64,000 bases of DNA from an uncultured Caulobacterales bacterium (GTDB lineage Bacteria; Pseudomonadota; Alphaproteobacteria; Caulobacterales; Caulobacteraceae). This document shows positions 51,079-59,197 of the stretch, in pieces (the stretch's first letter is position 1; the number at the start of each line of letters is the position of its first letter). The stretch lies in assembly GCA_903840435.1 (NCBI GenBank), contig CAIMFV010000046.1, forward strand, positions 46,557-110,556, written 5' to 3'. A model generated the notes under the pieces. It searched no databases. It was not told the DNA's origin and saw nothing but the letters and a program-made list of their open reading frames with translations. The translations under genes and the position numbers were made by a program.

Positions 51079-54027
51079 TCACCCCCCGAGCAGTGAGGTG
51101 ATTGACGAGGCGGTGGACGGGCTGGTTGCTGCGCCTTGAAGAAGACCGAGGCTGATTGCAGCCGGTGAGGGCGCGGTCGCGTTGGCTGCGGGCGCGGCAA
51201 GGCCTAGACGCTGCAATCCCGCGGCTTCGTTGGCAAGCTCCTTCGTCAAATAGGCAGGCGCCGGCGTCGTCGCCTTGCTGTGCGATGCACTGGCGGGCGG
51301 CTTTGGCGTCACGAGGTTGTTATAGAGCGACTGGAGCTTCGACGCGGCCAGGGTCAGATCCGTCTGCGCCGTCATGCGACCTTGGCTGGTGTCGAGGCGA
51401 TAGCTCGATGACAAACCCAGCGCATAGGGGGCAACCTTCACACTAGATGTCGAGGAGACAGTGGCCGTCGACGACGCCGCCTTCGACACCAAGCCCGGCG
51501 ACAGGCCAAGCCCTTGCAGAGCGTCCGATCCAGATGGCCCTGCGACAAGGGTGAGTTGGGCCGTGGCGGTTGCGGGCGCGATGTGCAAGGTCGTCCCGTC
51601 GGGCGAATAGCTTGTTGTGACCTTGGCCGTGCCGCCCGAGGCGGCGCGGATTTTCGCCGACAAACTGACCAAGGTCTCGCCTTGCTCCAGAGTGACGGTC
51701 CGGGTGCCGAATTGGGTGGAAATTTGAAAACTCTCCCCCGCCTTGGCATTGGTGACCGAGGTGATTTGATCGCTTTGGCCATAGGTGATTTGCCCCTGGG
51801 GCAGGCCCAACGCATCAAGGATGGACGCACCCGTGGCTGCGACGGCGACACTATTGGGAATGTCTTGACCATCCAAACCTGCCAAGGTCGTCAACCAAGT
51901 GGACTGACCGGTGGCCGGGTCGATGGAGGTGACAAAGCCTGTATGCGACGCCGCTGTTGCCCCCTGAATCGGCGGACCGGCGGTGTCCCCGGTAACATAG
52001 ACAAGCCCATTGGCAACCGTCATGCCAGAGGTGGAGGCCGGGCCATCTTGGGCGACATAAGCGACGGAGTCCGATCCCCTATCGGTCAGATCGGCGCTCA
52101 AGGTCGCGACAAACACATCGCGCCCGCCATCCCCGGGGTTGGTGACGCCGCCAATATCGAGGGCCGCGTTCGAGGTCGAGCCTGCAATCACCAATTGGCC
52201 AGACGCCGTGGTGCTAATCCCTGCAATATCCCCCCCTTGCAGGGTGCCCAGGTTTCGACTGGCTATGGCTTGGCCAGAGGTGGAGAAGGATTGCAGCACG
52301 GCTTGGCCGTTTTCTTGGCCAACCGTCACCACCTCCCCATTGACCACAGCTAAGCCATTGGCGTGATTGACGCCCGTTGCACCATATTGCTCGGCAAAGG
52401 TTTGCGCCCCCGTTGGGGATAGGCCGATCAGATAATTATCCGACGAGGAAGTTTGGCTCGCGCCGGGCGAGACGGGAGCAGAGGTCTGGCCGGTCACATA
52501 GACCGATCCATCGTCGCCAAAGGCAACCCCCGTCGGATGGTCGTCACCGGTGGCCGAACCTGTTCGCGTCTCCCACGTCATGTTTCCGAGCGTCGTGTCA
52601 TAGACTGCAACAACTGTGTCCGACCCTGAGCCAGCGCCCGAACTCACCTTTGTGCTGCCCGATGCCGTCGAGGTCGAGGACTGCGCAACACCCGTCCCCA
52701 ATCCTGCCAAAGCCCCGGTCACGGCGCTCGCGACGGCGACTTTTGAGCCGTCCGGCGAGATAGCCAAACTATAGCCCGTGGCAGATTGGGCCCCCAAGTC
52801 GCGGGAGAAGAGGAGGTGTCCGGTCGAGTCATATTTCGAAAGGACGGCATCTGTCGTGCCTAAGACGCCTTGGGTTCCACTCTGGACTGACGAGGTGGAG
52901 GATGAGGCGCTGCTGGCGCTCGATGTCACTGTCGACACTGTGTAGACCGATCCGTCCGGTGCGGTGGCGACGGCTTGCGCGCCTGTTACATCGGAGGCCA
53001 AGGTCTTGGCAAAAACTTGGGCGGAAGCGCTGGTTGCCGAAGGATCGGCGTTGAGCTTGACCAATTGCTGGCTTGCTGTGGTCGCCGCCGTTGTCGAGGT
53101 GGCCGAGCTTGCCGAACCTATGGTCTGGGCCACATAGACCGCAGGCGTGGTGGTTGGCGCCGAAAAAGCGACGGTTTCGTTCGACACCCCATTGATCTTC
53201 ATCGCCACCGTTCCGGGCGTGGTGGTTGTCACCCCATGGGCCTTTGACGTTTGCGAGGCCGTGCTCACGGTCGAAAATCGTGTTTGAAATCCGGCATCGC
53301 TAAGTTTTGAATTGATGAGCTTCACCAGATTGGGAACCGTGGGCGGGTCGCCGTCTAAATCGGCAAGATTGATGGTCAGCTCGGTAGGCGCAGCGTGCAA
53401 GGGCTGGACGGTGATGGTAAAACTCGAACTGTCGCTCAGGCCAGGAACTGGCGTTGAAATATCTCCCTTTACCAGCGGCGCAGTTTGATAGCTGTCCGTC
53501 TCCTGAGGAACGGCGGCTTGGCTGGTTTCAGCGGTTGAAAATTTGCCTGACGTGAGGTGAAAGCCTGAGAAGGAGGCGCTGGCGGCAAATTTTTCAACCT
53601 CCGCCAAACCCTTGTTCAGCGCAGTTTGCAAGGTCGCGACCTGGGCCGAACTGGCCGTAGACGCACTGGCGGCGCTGGCAAGGCTTTGCAGGTTTTTGAT
53701 CGCCGAATAGAGGGCGAAAAGGTTCTTATAATTGGCGTTGGCAGTGGCGCTGGTTGAACTCACATTCAGCTTGGCGGCGCTGGAATTGACCAAAGGCTCG
53801 CCTGAGTTGATTTTGCTCAGCAAGGCTTCAACCGTGGGCGAGTTTGGTGTCAGCGCGCCAGAGCCTTTCGACGTGGCCTTGGTTGTACTGGTCGATTGGG
53901 TGAGCCACGGCGGGGTTGGAGCCTTCGGCTTTGACGCGGTGGCCAGTGTCGTGCCGCTGGCGGGAGACTGACTGGATTGTCCGTTCAGCAGCGCCGACAG
54001 GGCCGATGGAGCAAGCGACACGGTCAC
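51079..54027 (-). CDS. FlaEY-like flagellar protein with beta-propeller repeats
   Basis: 982 residues from GTG at 54027, which has GAGGGG 10 nt upstream; TTG at 54045 is the longest frame. The sequence is Ala/Ser/Thr-rich. Both ends look like flagellin or hook-type coiled helices (NANYKNLFALYSAIKNL near the N-terminus, LAASKLQSLYNNL near the C-terminus). The middle carries SBBP-type propeller repeats (DGSVYVTGQTSAP, NGLVYVTGDTAG). In Caulobacter the large FlaEY protein lies in the flagellin gene cluster and affects flagellin production or assembly; position between FlmH/FlmA and unrelated genes fits. Naming is by context and size, not by alignment. Confidence 0.65.
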   Translation of the reverse strand: MTVSLAPSALSALLNGQSSQSPASGTTLATASKPKAPTPPWLTQSTSTTKATSKGSGALTPNSPTVEALLSKINSGEPLVNSSAAKLNVSSTSATANANYKNLFALYSAIKNLQSLASAASASTASSAQVATLQTALNKGLAEVEKFAASASFSGFHLTSGKFSTAETSQAAVPQETDSYQTAPLVKGDISTPVPGLSDSSSFTITVQPLHAAPTELTINLADLDGDPPTVPNLVKLINSKLSDAGFQTRFSTVSTASQTSKAHGVTTTTPGTVAMKINGVSNETVAFSAPTTTPAVYVAQTIGSASSATSTTAATTASQQLVKLNADPSATSASAQVFAKTLASDVTGAQAVATAPDGSVYTVSTVTSSASSASSSTSSVQSGTQGVLGTTDAVLSKYDSTGHLLFSRDLGAQSATGYSLAISPDGSKVAVASAVTGALAGLGTGVAQSSTSTASGSTKVSSGAGSGSDTVVAVYDTTLGNMTWETRTGSATGDDHPTGVAFGDDGSVYVTGQTSAPVSPGASQTSSSDNYLIGLSPTGAQTFAEQYGATGVNHANGLAVVNGEVVTVGQENGQAVLQSFSTSGQAIASRNLGTLQGGDIAGISTTASGQLVIAGSTSNAALDIGGVTNPGDGGRDVFVATLSADLTDRGSDSVAYVAQDGPASTSGMTVANGLVYVTGDTAGPPIQGATAASHTGFVTSIDPATGQSTWLTTLAGLDGQDIPNSVAVAATGASILDALGLPQGQITYGQSDQITSVTNAKAGESFQISTQFGTRTVTLEQGETLVSLSAKIRAASGGTAKVTTSYSPDGTTLHIAPATATAQLTLVAGPSGSDALQGLGLSPGLVSKAASSTATVSSTSSVKVAPYALGLSSSYRLDTSQGRMTAQTDLTLAASKLQSLYNNLVTPKPPASASHSKATTPAPAYLTKELANEAAGLQRLGLAAPAANATAPSPAAISLGLLQGAATSPSTASSITSLLGG

Positions 54028-54053
54028 AGCGGCTAAGCCCCTCAAATCGCCAC

Positions 54054-54074
54054 ATTCCCCGCCCTTTGGGGAAT
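54054..54074. repeat. Inverted repeat in the flaEY-like leader
   Basis: Perfect 7-bp arms ATTCCCC / GGGGAAT with a 7-nt spacer, 27 nt before the GTG start on the minus strand. It could be an operator or a translational hairpin; no known flagellar operator consensus can be claimed. Confidence 0.45.
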
Positions 54075-54186
54075 CAGACGTTGCGATCTAAGGTTGTTAT
54101 AATTTTTGAATTATTCTAGAAAAACGGTCGCGTCATTTCGCCACACGGTGCAGACGTTCCGTCCAACCGATGAACCGGCGCAAACG

Positions 54187-54744
54187 CTAGGTCGCGGCAA
54201 TCAAGCCAGAAACGGCAAGCTCGTGTAAGACGACCCCGCGCCGCGCCCGCCACTCCTCTTCCAGCAAGCCCAGAAGCACCACATCGCGATAGACGCCCGC
54301 CTTGTAGCTGTGCCGACGCAGATATCCCTCGCGACGAAAACCAGCCGCAGCCTGAGCCCGCAGTGCAGGTTCATTGCCCGCATGCACCTCTGACCACACC
54401 TTTTGCAGTCCGAAGCTCGAAAAGGCGAGATCAAGGCCTAAGGCTTGCGCCGCACGCCCAGCGCCCCGCCCCCGCGCCACAGGCTCACCAATATACCATT
54501 TCCAATGGGCGCGTTTCTGCGAACTGGTCAGCCCGACAAGGTGCAAAAACCCGCAAGGCGCGCCGGATTGCAAAATAATCCACCCCCGTCGGTCTGGGTC
54601 ACAGAGAAAGGCGTCGAACCAGGCGGTGTGCCGGGCGCGGTCCGATGGCGGGCTCTCAAACAGCCAATGGTCGACATCTGGCTCCTGACGCCATTGGAAA
54701 AGGCGCTCAACATCGCCTTGGCCTAAATCTCTTAGCTCGATCAT
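54187..54744 (-). CDS. flmH: GNAT N-acetyltransferase, FlmH/PseH-like
   Basis: 185 residues with a GNAT fold: IELRDLGQGDVERLFQWRQE at the N-terminus and the acetyl-CoA loop ARGRGAGRAAQALG. The WRQEPDV and HAGNEPALRAQAAAGF segments match the PseH/FlmH group that acetylates UDP-4-amino-4,6-dideoxy-N-acetyl-altrosamine during pseudaminic acid synthesis for flagellin glycosylation. It sits upstream of the FlaEY-like gene and divergent from flmA. Confidence 0.8.
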   Translation of the reverse strand: MIELRDLGQGDVERLFQWRQEPDVDHWLFESPPSDRARHTAWFDAFLCDPDRRGWIILQSGAPCGFLHLVGLTSSQKRAHWKWYIGEPVARGRGAGRAAQALGLDLAFSSFGLQKVWSEVHAGNEPALRAQAAAGFRREGYLRRHSYKAGVYRDVVLLGLLEEEWRARRGVVLHELAVSGLIAAT

Positions 54745-54995
54745 GGTGTCGAGCGCTCCTTTGTGTTTTGGGGCCCGTCCCGGCCCCTATCCGTCATCGG
54801 TCGCTGGCATTTTGCGACCACGTTCAGCCGCCGCAAAGCCAGATCGTAAAGATCATGCCCCAGTTGTGAAGAAACTTCATGAAGCATCCTGTTTCAGTCG
54901 TATCCTCAACAGGCAAAAAATTGAGTCGCTGCGACGCAAAACCTGTTTGTTGCGCGCATTCGAGGTCGCGACGCCCAAAATCGGAGGCCCCAAAG

Positions 54996-56099
54996 ATGAA
55001 AGCGAGCTCAGCGACGGTCGGCCTTGACCTCGAGGCGGCGGCGCTTGGCCGCAGCTTCACCGATCCCTTCGCCGATTTGAACGGCAAGGTGGTCATGCTG
55101 ACAGGCGGCACCGGCTCGTTCGGTCGCGCCTTCGTCAAAAAGGCTAGCCAACTGTTCAAGCCGAAGAAGTTGATCATCTTCAGCCGCGACGAACTGAAGC
55201 AATATGAAATGGCGCAGGACTATCCGGCCAGCACCCATCCCTTCATGCGCTGGTTCATCGGCGATGTGCGCGACGCCGAGCGGCTGAGAATGGCGATGCG
55301 CGGTGTCGACTATGTCATCCACGCCGCCGCCCTCAAGCATGTGCCCATTGCCGAGTATAATCCGTTCGAATGTATCAAGACCAATGTCATGGGGGCGGAA
55401 AACGTCGTCAATGCCGCCATCGATGCGCGGGTGAAGAAGGTCTTGGCGCTTTCCACCGACAAGGCGGCCAATCCGATCAATCTTTATGGGGCCTCCAAAC
55501 TCGCGTCTGACAAGATCTTCGTCGCCGCTGAAGCCATGGCAGGCGGGCCGATCCCGAAATTCTGTGTCGTGCGTTATGGCAATGTCGTCGGCTCGCGCGG
55601 CTCGGTCGCGCCATTCTTCCAAAAACTCGCCGCCGAAGGGGCCGCAAGCCTGCCCATTACCGATCCGCGAATGACCCGGTTTTGGATCACCCTCAATCAG
55701 GGCGTCAATTTCGTCCTTTCAAGTCTGGCCATGATGAAAGGGGGCGAGATATTCGTGCCCAAAATCCCTTCCATGGCGACGGTCGAACTGGCGCGCGCCA
55801 TCGCCCCTGACCTTCCCCACCGGGTGATTGGTATTCGTCCGGGGGAAAAACTGCACGAAATCATGGTGCCTGAAGACGATGCGCGCTCAACAGTGGAATT
55901 GAAGGACCGCTATGTCATCCTGCCAAGCCACGATCTGAGGCGGATGAAGGCCTATCTCGACGAAGGCGCCCACGCCGTGCCCGAAGGGTTTTCCTATTCG
56001 TCGGACAAGAACCCAGAAGTCTTGACCGCTCACGACCTTGCCGCCCTCGCCGCTCAGCCTCAAACAGAGGCTGAAATCTCGGCCGACATTCGACGTTAA
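54996..56099 (+). CDS. flmA: UDP-N-acetylglucosamine 4,6-dehydratase (inverting), FlmA/PseB
   Basis: 367 residues from ATG at 54996, which has GGAGG 8 nt upstream; the open frame to 54879 is rejected. PseB landmarks: MLTGGTGSFGRAFVKKA, FSRDELKQYEM, HAAALKHVPIAEYNPFECIK, STDKAANPINLYGASK and RYGNVVGSRGSV. It converts UDP-GlcNAc to the 4-keto-6-deoxy intermediate that opens pseudaminic acid synthesis. Divergent from flmH (251-nt gap) and upstream of flbT. The aminotransferase FlmB is not adjacent. Confidence 0.92.
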   Translation: MKASSATVGLDLEAAALGRSFTDPFADLNGKVVMLTGGTGSFGRAFVKKASQLFKPKKLIIFSRDELKQYEMAQDYPASTHPFMRWFIGDVRDAERLRMAMRGVDYVIHAAALKHVPIAEYNPFECIKTNVMGAENVVNAAIDARVKKVLALSTDKAANPINLYGASKLASDKIFVAAEAMAGGPIPKFCVVRYGNVVGSRGSVAPFFQKLAAEGAASLPITDPRMTRFWITLNQGVNFVLSSLAMMKGGEIFVPKIPSMATVELARAIAPDLPHRVIGIRPGEKLHEIMVPEDDARSTVELKDRYVILPSHDLRRMKAYLDEGAHAVPEGFSYSSDKNPEVLTAHDLAALAAQPQTEAEISADIRR

Positions 56100-56103
56100 C
56101 CAT
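56096..56103 (+). promoter_or_regulatory. Possible CtrA half-site upstream of flbT
   Basis: TTAACCAT, the half-site reported for CtrA, overlaps the flmA stop codon and lies 113 nt before flbT. A TTAA follows at wider spacing than the full TTAA-N7-TTAA box. One 8-mer is weak evidence. Confidence 0.25.
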
Positions 56104-56216
56104 TCTCCTTTAGACTTAATTCAGAACGTCCCTCCAAGATTCCGTCTCCGGCGATGTGAGGTCCCGGGGTGCGAAATCGCTCTTAGGCCTCCAAAGCCGG
56201 ACATAGGAATAATAAG

Positions 56217-56642
56217 ATGCCGCTCAAACTTTCGCTGAAACCCGGCGAAAAATTTGTTCTCAACGGAGCCGTTGTCCAGAATGGAGATCGGCGCACGGTG
56301 CTGGTGTTGCAGAACCGCGCATCCGTGCTGCGGGAAAAAGATATCATGCAACTGGAGAGCGCAAATTCTCCAGCGCGGCGGATATATTTTCCGGTGATGA
56401 TGATGTATCTTGAGGAAGAAAACTTCGAAGCCTTTTACGAAGAATTTGCATCCCGCATTACAGAATTCATCGGCGTTATCCGCAATACGACGATCCAAGC
56501 GACCTGCGTTCAGATTTCAAAGCATGTGCTCGCCCGCGAATTCTATAAGGCGCTCATGCTCAGTCGGAAGTTGATCGAATATGAAGACGAGAGGCTAGGG
56601 AATGTCCCTCCAGGCGTACAAAAAGGCGGCCCAGCAGGCTGA
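56217..56642 (+). CDS. flbT: Flagellin mRNA-binding repressor FlbT
   Basis: 141 residues matching the usual length. N-terminal [20 protein letters not shown] and the FYEEFASRI segment are characteristic of FlbT, which binds the 5' leader of flagellin mRNA and promotes its decay until the hook is complete. It overlaps flaF by 41 nt, so the two are translationally coupled. No flagellin gene lies in the visible part of the cluster. Confidence 0.93.
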   Translation: MPLKLSLKPGEKFVLNGAVVQNGDRRTVLVLQNRASVLREKDIMQLESANSPARRIYFPVMMMYLEEENFEAFYEEFASRITEFIGVIRNTTIQATCVQISKHVLAREFYKALMLSRKLIEYEDERLGNVPPGVQKGGPAG

Positions 56643-56967
56643 ATCGCCTCGCGAGCTTGAGTACCGCCTCTTCGGAGACGTGACACGGGCGCTGATCGAG
56701 GCCTCGAAGCTTGACCGCTTCGAGATTCAAAAGCGCATGGAAGCCTTGCATTGGAACCGCCAGCTTTGGAATACCTTGGCGACAGAGTGTTCTGATCCTG
56801 AAAACGCCCTGCCCGAAGCGGCGCGGGCCCAAATCATCAGTCTTAGCCTGTTCGTCAATCGCCACACCTCGGCGATCATGCGCGGCGAAGAGAGCTTTGA
56901 GGATCTGATCGATATTAATCGCACGATCATGCAGGGCCTTGCGCCAGCAAACGCCCGCCTTGGGTAG
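56602..56967 (+). CDS. flaF: Flagellin biosynthesis activator FlaF
   Basis: 121 residues, standard Fla[21 protein letters not shown] at the start and [19 protein letters not shown] in the middle. FlaF is needed for flagellin synthesis or secretion and counteracts FlbT. Its start lies inside flbT. The next gene, nnrU-like, is unrelated and begins 102 nt on. Confidence 0.93.
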   Translation: MSLQAYKKAAQQAESPRELEYRLFGDVTRALIEASKLDRFEIQKRMEALHWNRQLWNTLATECSDPENALPEAARAQIISLSLFVNRHTSAIMRGEESFEDLIDINRTIMQGLAPANARLG

Positions 56968-57069
56968 GCTGCGGGCTGAAATCCCACTTTAAAGTCTTGA
57001 CGAACCTAAGCTTCCCTCGTCAGGTTCTCCCCACAAACCGAAAACGGATTTACACGCGGGGGGAAGCAT

Positions 57070-57660
57070 ATGACTTGGCTAGTTGTCGGGCTGATTCTGT
57101 TTTTAGGGTCCCACTCCATCCGCATCTTCGCCGATCCGATGAGAGACCAGCTGGTGGCCCGATTGGGCGCTGGACCTTGGCGGGGGATATACAGCCTCGT
57201 CGCTTTGGCGGGCCTCATTCTAATCTGCATCAGCTATGGCGGCGCAGAACGGGCCGCGCCGGGCTTCTTGTGGCCCCGCCCCGTTTTTGGCACGCCGCTG
57301 GCAGCGCTCTTTACCTGGGGGGCGTTTGTGCTGATCGGCTCGTCCCATGGCCCGCTCAACCACGTTAAAACCCTGATCAATGATCCTATGGTGACAGGGG
57401 TCGGCCTGTGGTCGGCCGCCCATGTTGTTGTCCATCCGACGGCAGCGGGACTGGTCCTCTTTGGCGGCTTTCTGGGTTGGTCGGTCATTGATCTGATGTC
57501 CTTGGTCAAGCGGCGCGCCCTGAGCGAACCCGCAGACGCCGGACAACCAAAACTACGCGCCACGCTTATTGGATTGGTCGCCGGCACGGCGCTCTGGGCG
57601 TTGTTCGCCTTCTTCCTGCATCACCTGCTCTTTGGCGTCAGTCCGTTCGGGGCGCAGTGA
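57070..57660 (+). CDS. NnrU family membrane protein
   Basis: 196 residues, five or so membrane helices. GLILFLGSHSIRIFADPMRDQLV at the N-terminus and LWSAAHVVVHPTAAGLVLFG in the centre match NnrU, originally linked to nitrite/nitric oxide reductase expression and related to an isomerase (Z-ISO) family with haem. Here no denitrification genes are visible. It is coupled (ATGA) to the thiolase-like gene. Confidence 0.88.
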   Translation: MTWLVVGLILFLGSHSIRIFADPMRDQLVARLGAGPWRGIYSLVALAGLILICISYGGAERAAPGFLWPRPVFGTPLAALFTWGAFVLIGSSHGPLNHVKTLINDPMVTGVGLWSAAHVVVHPTAAGLVLFGGFLGWSVIDLMSLVKRRALSEPADAGQPKLRATLIGLVAGTALWALFAFFLHHLLFGVSPFGAQ

Positions 57661-59195
57661 TGGACCGTACACCCGTCCTCGTCGGCGTTGGCGAGGCGTC
57701 GGAACGAGTCGAGAGCGCCAGCTATCAAGCGCTCTCGCCGGCCGATCTTGCCGGACGTGCGGCACTCGCAGCCCTTGCCGATGCCGGTGGACCGGGCAAT
57801 TTGGCGCAGCACATCGACACGATCGCAACGGTTCGCCAGTTCGAGATTTCCGGGCCGGGGTTTAGTCCGCCCTTTGGCTGTTCCAATAATTTTCCGCGGT
57901 CGCTGGCCGCACGCATTGGCGCCGCGCCGCGCCGGGCGATCCTTGAACCGGTGGGTGGGCAAGGGCCGCAACATCTGGTCAATGAGTTTGCGCACGCCCT
58001 CTTTGCTGGCGAGGCCGATATGGTTCTGCTGGCTGGGTCGGAAGCCATCTCCACGGCTCGCCACCTGGCCAGCCAGGGGACCGCGCCCAATTGGACTGAG
58101 ACGGTCGAGGGCGAGCTTGAAGATCGCGGCTATGGGCTGGAAGGCCTCATGTGCATGGACCTGATCCGCCACGGTGTCCGCAGCCCAATCCATAACTATG
58201 CCCTGTTTGAAAATGCCCGCCGCGCGCGGCTGCATCTGACCCGAAGTCAATATGACCAAGCCATGGGCGCGCTTTTCCAACCCTTTACTGACGTCGCCGC
58301 CACCAATCCGCACGCCATGGCACGGGAGCGGCTCAGCGCCGACGACATCTCGACCATCACACCGCGCAATCGGCGCGTCACCGATCCCTTTCCCCGCCGG
58401 GTCATCGCCCGCGATCAGGCCAATCAGGGGGCGGCGCAGTTGCTCACCACGGTCGGGAAGGCCCAAGCCCTGGGGCTTAATCCGGCAAATTTCATCTATC
58501 TCTGGGGCGGTGCCGACGTCGCCGAACGGGCCGTACTTGAGCGAGGCGATCTGTCAGCCAGTCCTGCCTCGGTGCTCGCCTGTCAAACGGCCCTCGACGC
58601 CGCAGGCATCGGCCTAGAGCGGGTCGATCTCTTCGACCTCTATAGCTGCTTTCCCATCGCCGTCTTTAATATCCTCGATGGCCTCGGCGTGTCGCCGCAA
58701 GAACCGCGGCCCCTGACAGTCACGGGCGGCCTGCCCTTTTTCGGCGGGGCCGGTAATAATTACTCGATGCATGCCATCGCTGGGATGGCGCGTCGGCTGA
58801 GACGTCAATCGGACGGGGTAGGCCTCGTGGGCGCCAATGGCGGCTTCCTGTCAAAATACTCGGTCGGCATCTATTCGGCCACGGCGCGGCCCTTTGCGCC
58901 CTTTTCCTCGCACGCTGCACAGGCCGAAATTGACGCCTGGGCTGCACCGCACCTCACCGTCGGGGGCGAAGGTCGGGTGGAGACCTATATGATCGACTTT
59001 GCGGGCGAGACGCCCAGTGCAACGCTGATACTGCGCGATGCGGACAATCGCCGCTTTGTCGCCGCCAGCGATCCGACCCGCCCCGACCTTGTGGCGTCGC
59101 TCGTTTCCGATGAGCCGCTGGGCGGGTGGGTGACCACAGCGGTAGGCGCGAAGGATCGGACGGTGATAACCAGCTTTCGTCCGGCGGGCGCCTAA
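57657..59195 (+). CDS. Thiolase-superfamily protein with extra C-terminal domain
   Basis: 512 residues. N-terminal TPVLVGVGE and the FAGEADMVLLAGSEAISTAR segment resemble SCP-x/acetyl-CoA acetyltransferases. The region where a catalytic Cys is expected reads EPVGGQGPQHLVNEF and lacks one. The C-terminal catalytic motifs are partly kept (DLYSCFPIAV, PFFGGAGNNYSMHAIA). An extra beta-rich domain follows about residue 390. It is probably a non-classical thiolase acting on lipid or sterol acyl-CoAs. Coupled to nnrU by ATGA and convergent with the phosphoesterase gene (2 nt apart). Confidence 0.82.
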   Translation: MMDRTPVLVGVGEASERVESASYQALSPADLAGRAALAALADAGGPGNLAQHIDTIATVRQFEISGPGFSPPFGCSNNFPRSLAARIGAAPRRAILEPVGGQGPQHLVNEFAHALFAGEADMVLLAGSEAISTARHLASQGTAPNWTETVEGELEDRGYGLEGLMCMDLIRHGVRSPIHNYALFENARRARLHLTRSQYDQAMGALFQPFTDVAATNPHAMARERLSADDISTITPRNRRVTDPFPRRVIARDQANQGAAQLLTTVGKAQALGLNPANFIYLWGGADVAERAVLERGDLSASPASVLACQTALDAAGIGLERVDLFDLYSCFPIAVFNILDGLGVSPQEPRPLTVTGGLPFFGGAGNNYSMHAIAGMARRLRRQSDGVGLVGANGGFLSKYSVGIYSATARPFAPFSSHAAQAEIDAWAAPHLTVGGEGRVETYMIDFAGETPSATLILRDADNRRFVAASDPTRPDLVASLVSDEPLGGWVTTAVGAKDRTVITSFRPAGA

Positions 59196-59197
59196 AC

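Noticed and set aside
57621..58466. Open frame of 281 codons opposite the thiolase-like gene
   Set aside because: Antisense shadow of a clearly homologous gene; no ribosome site.
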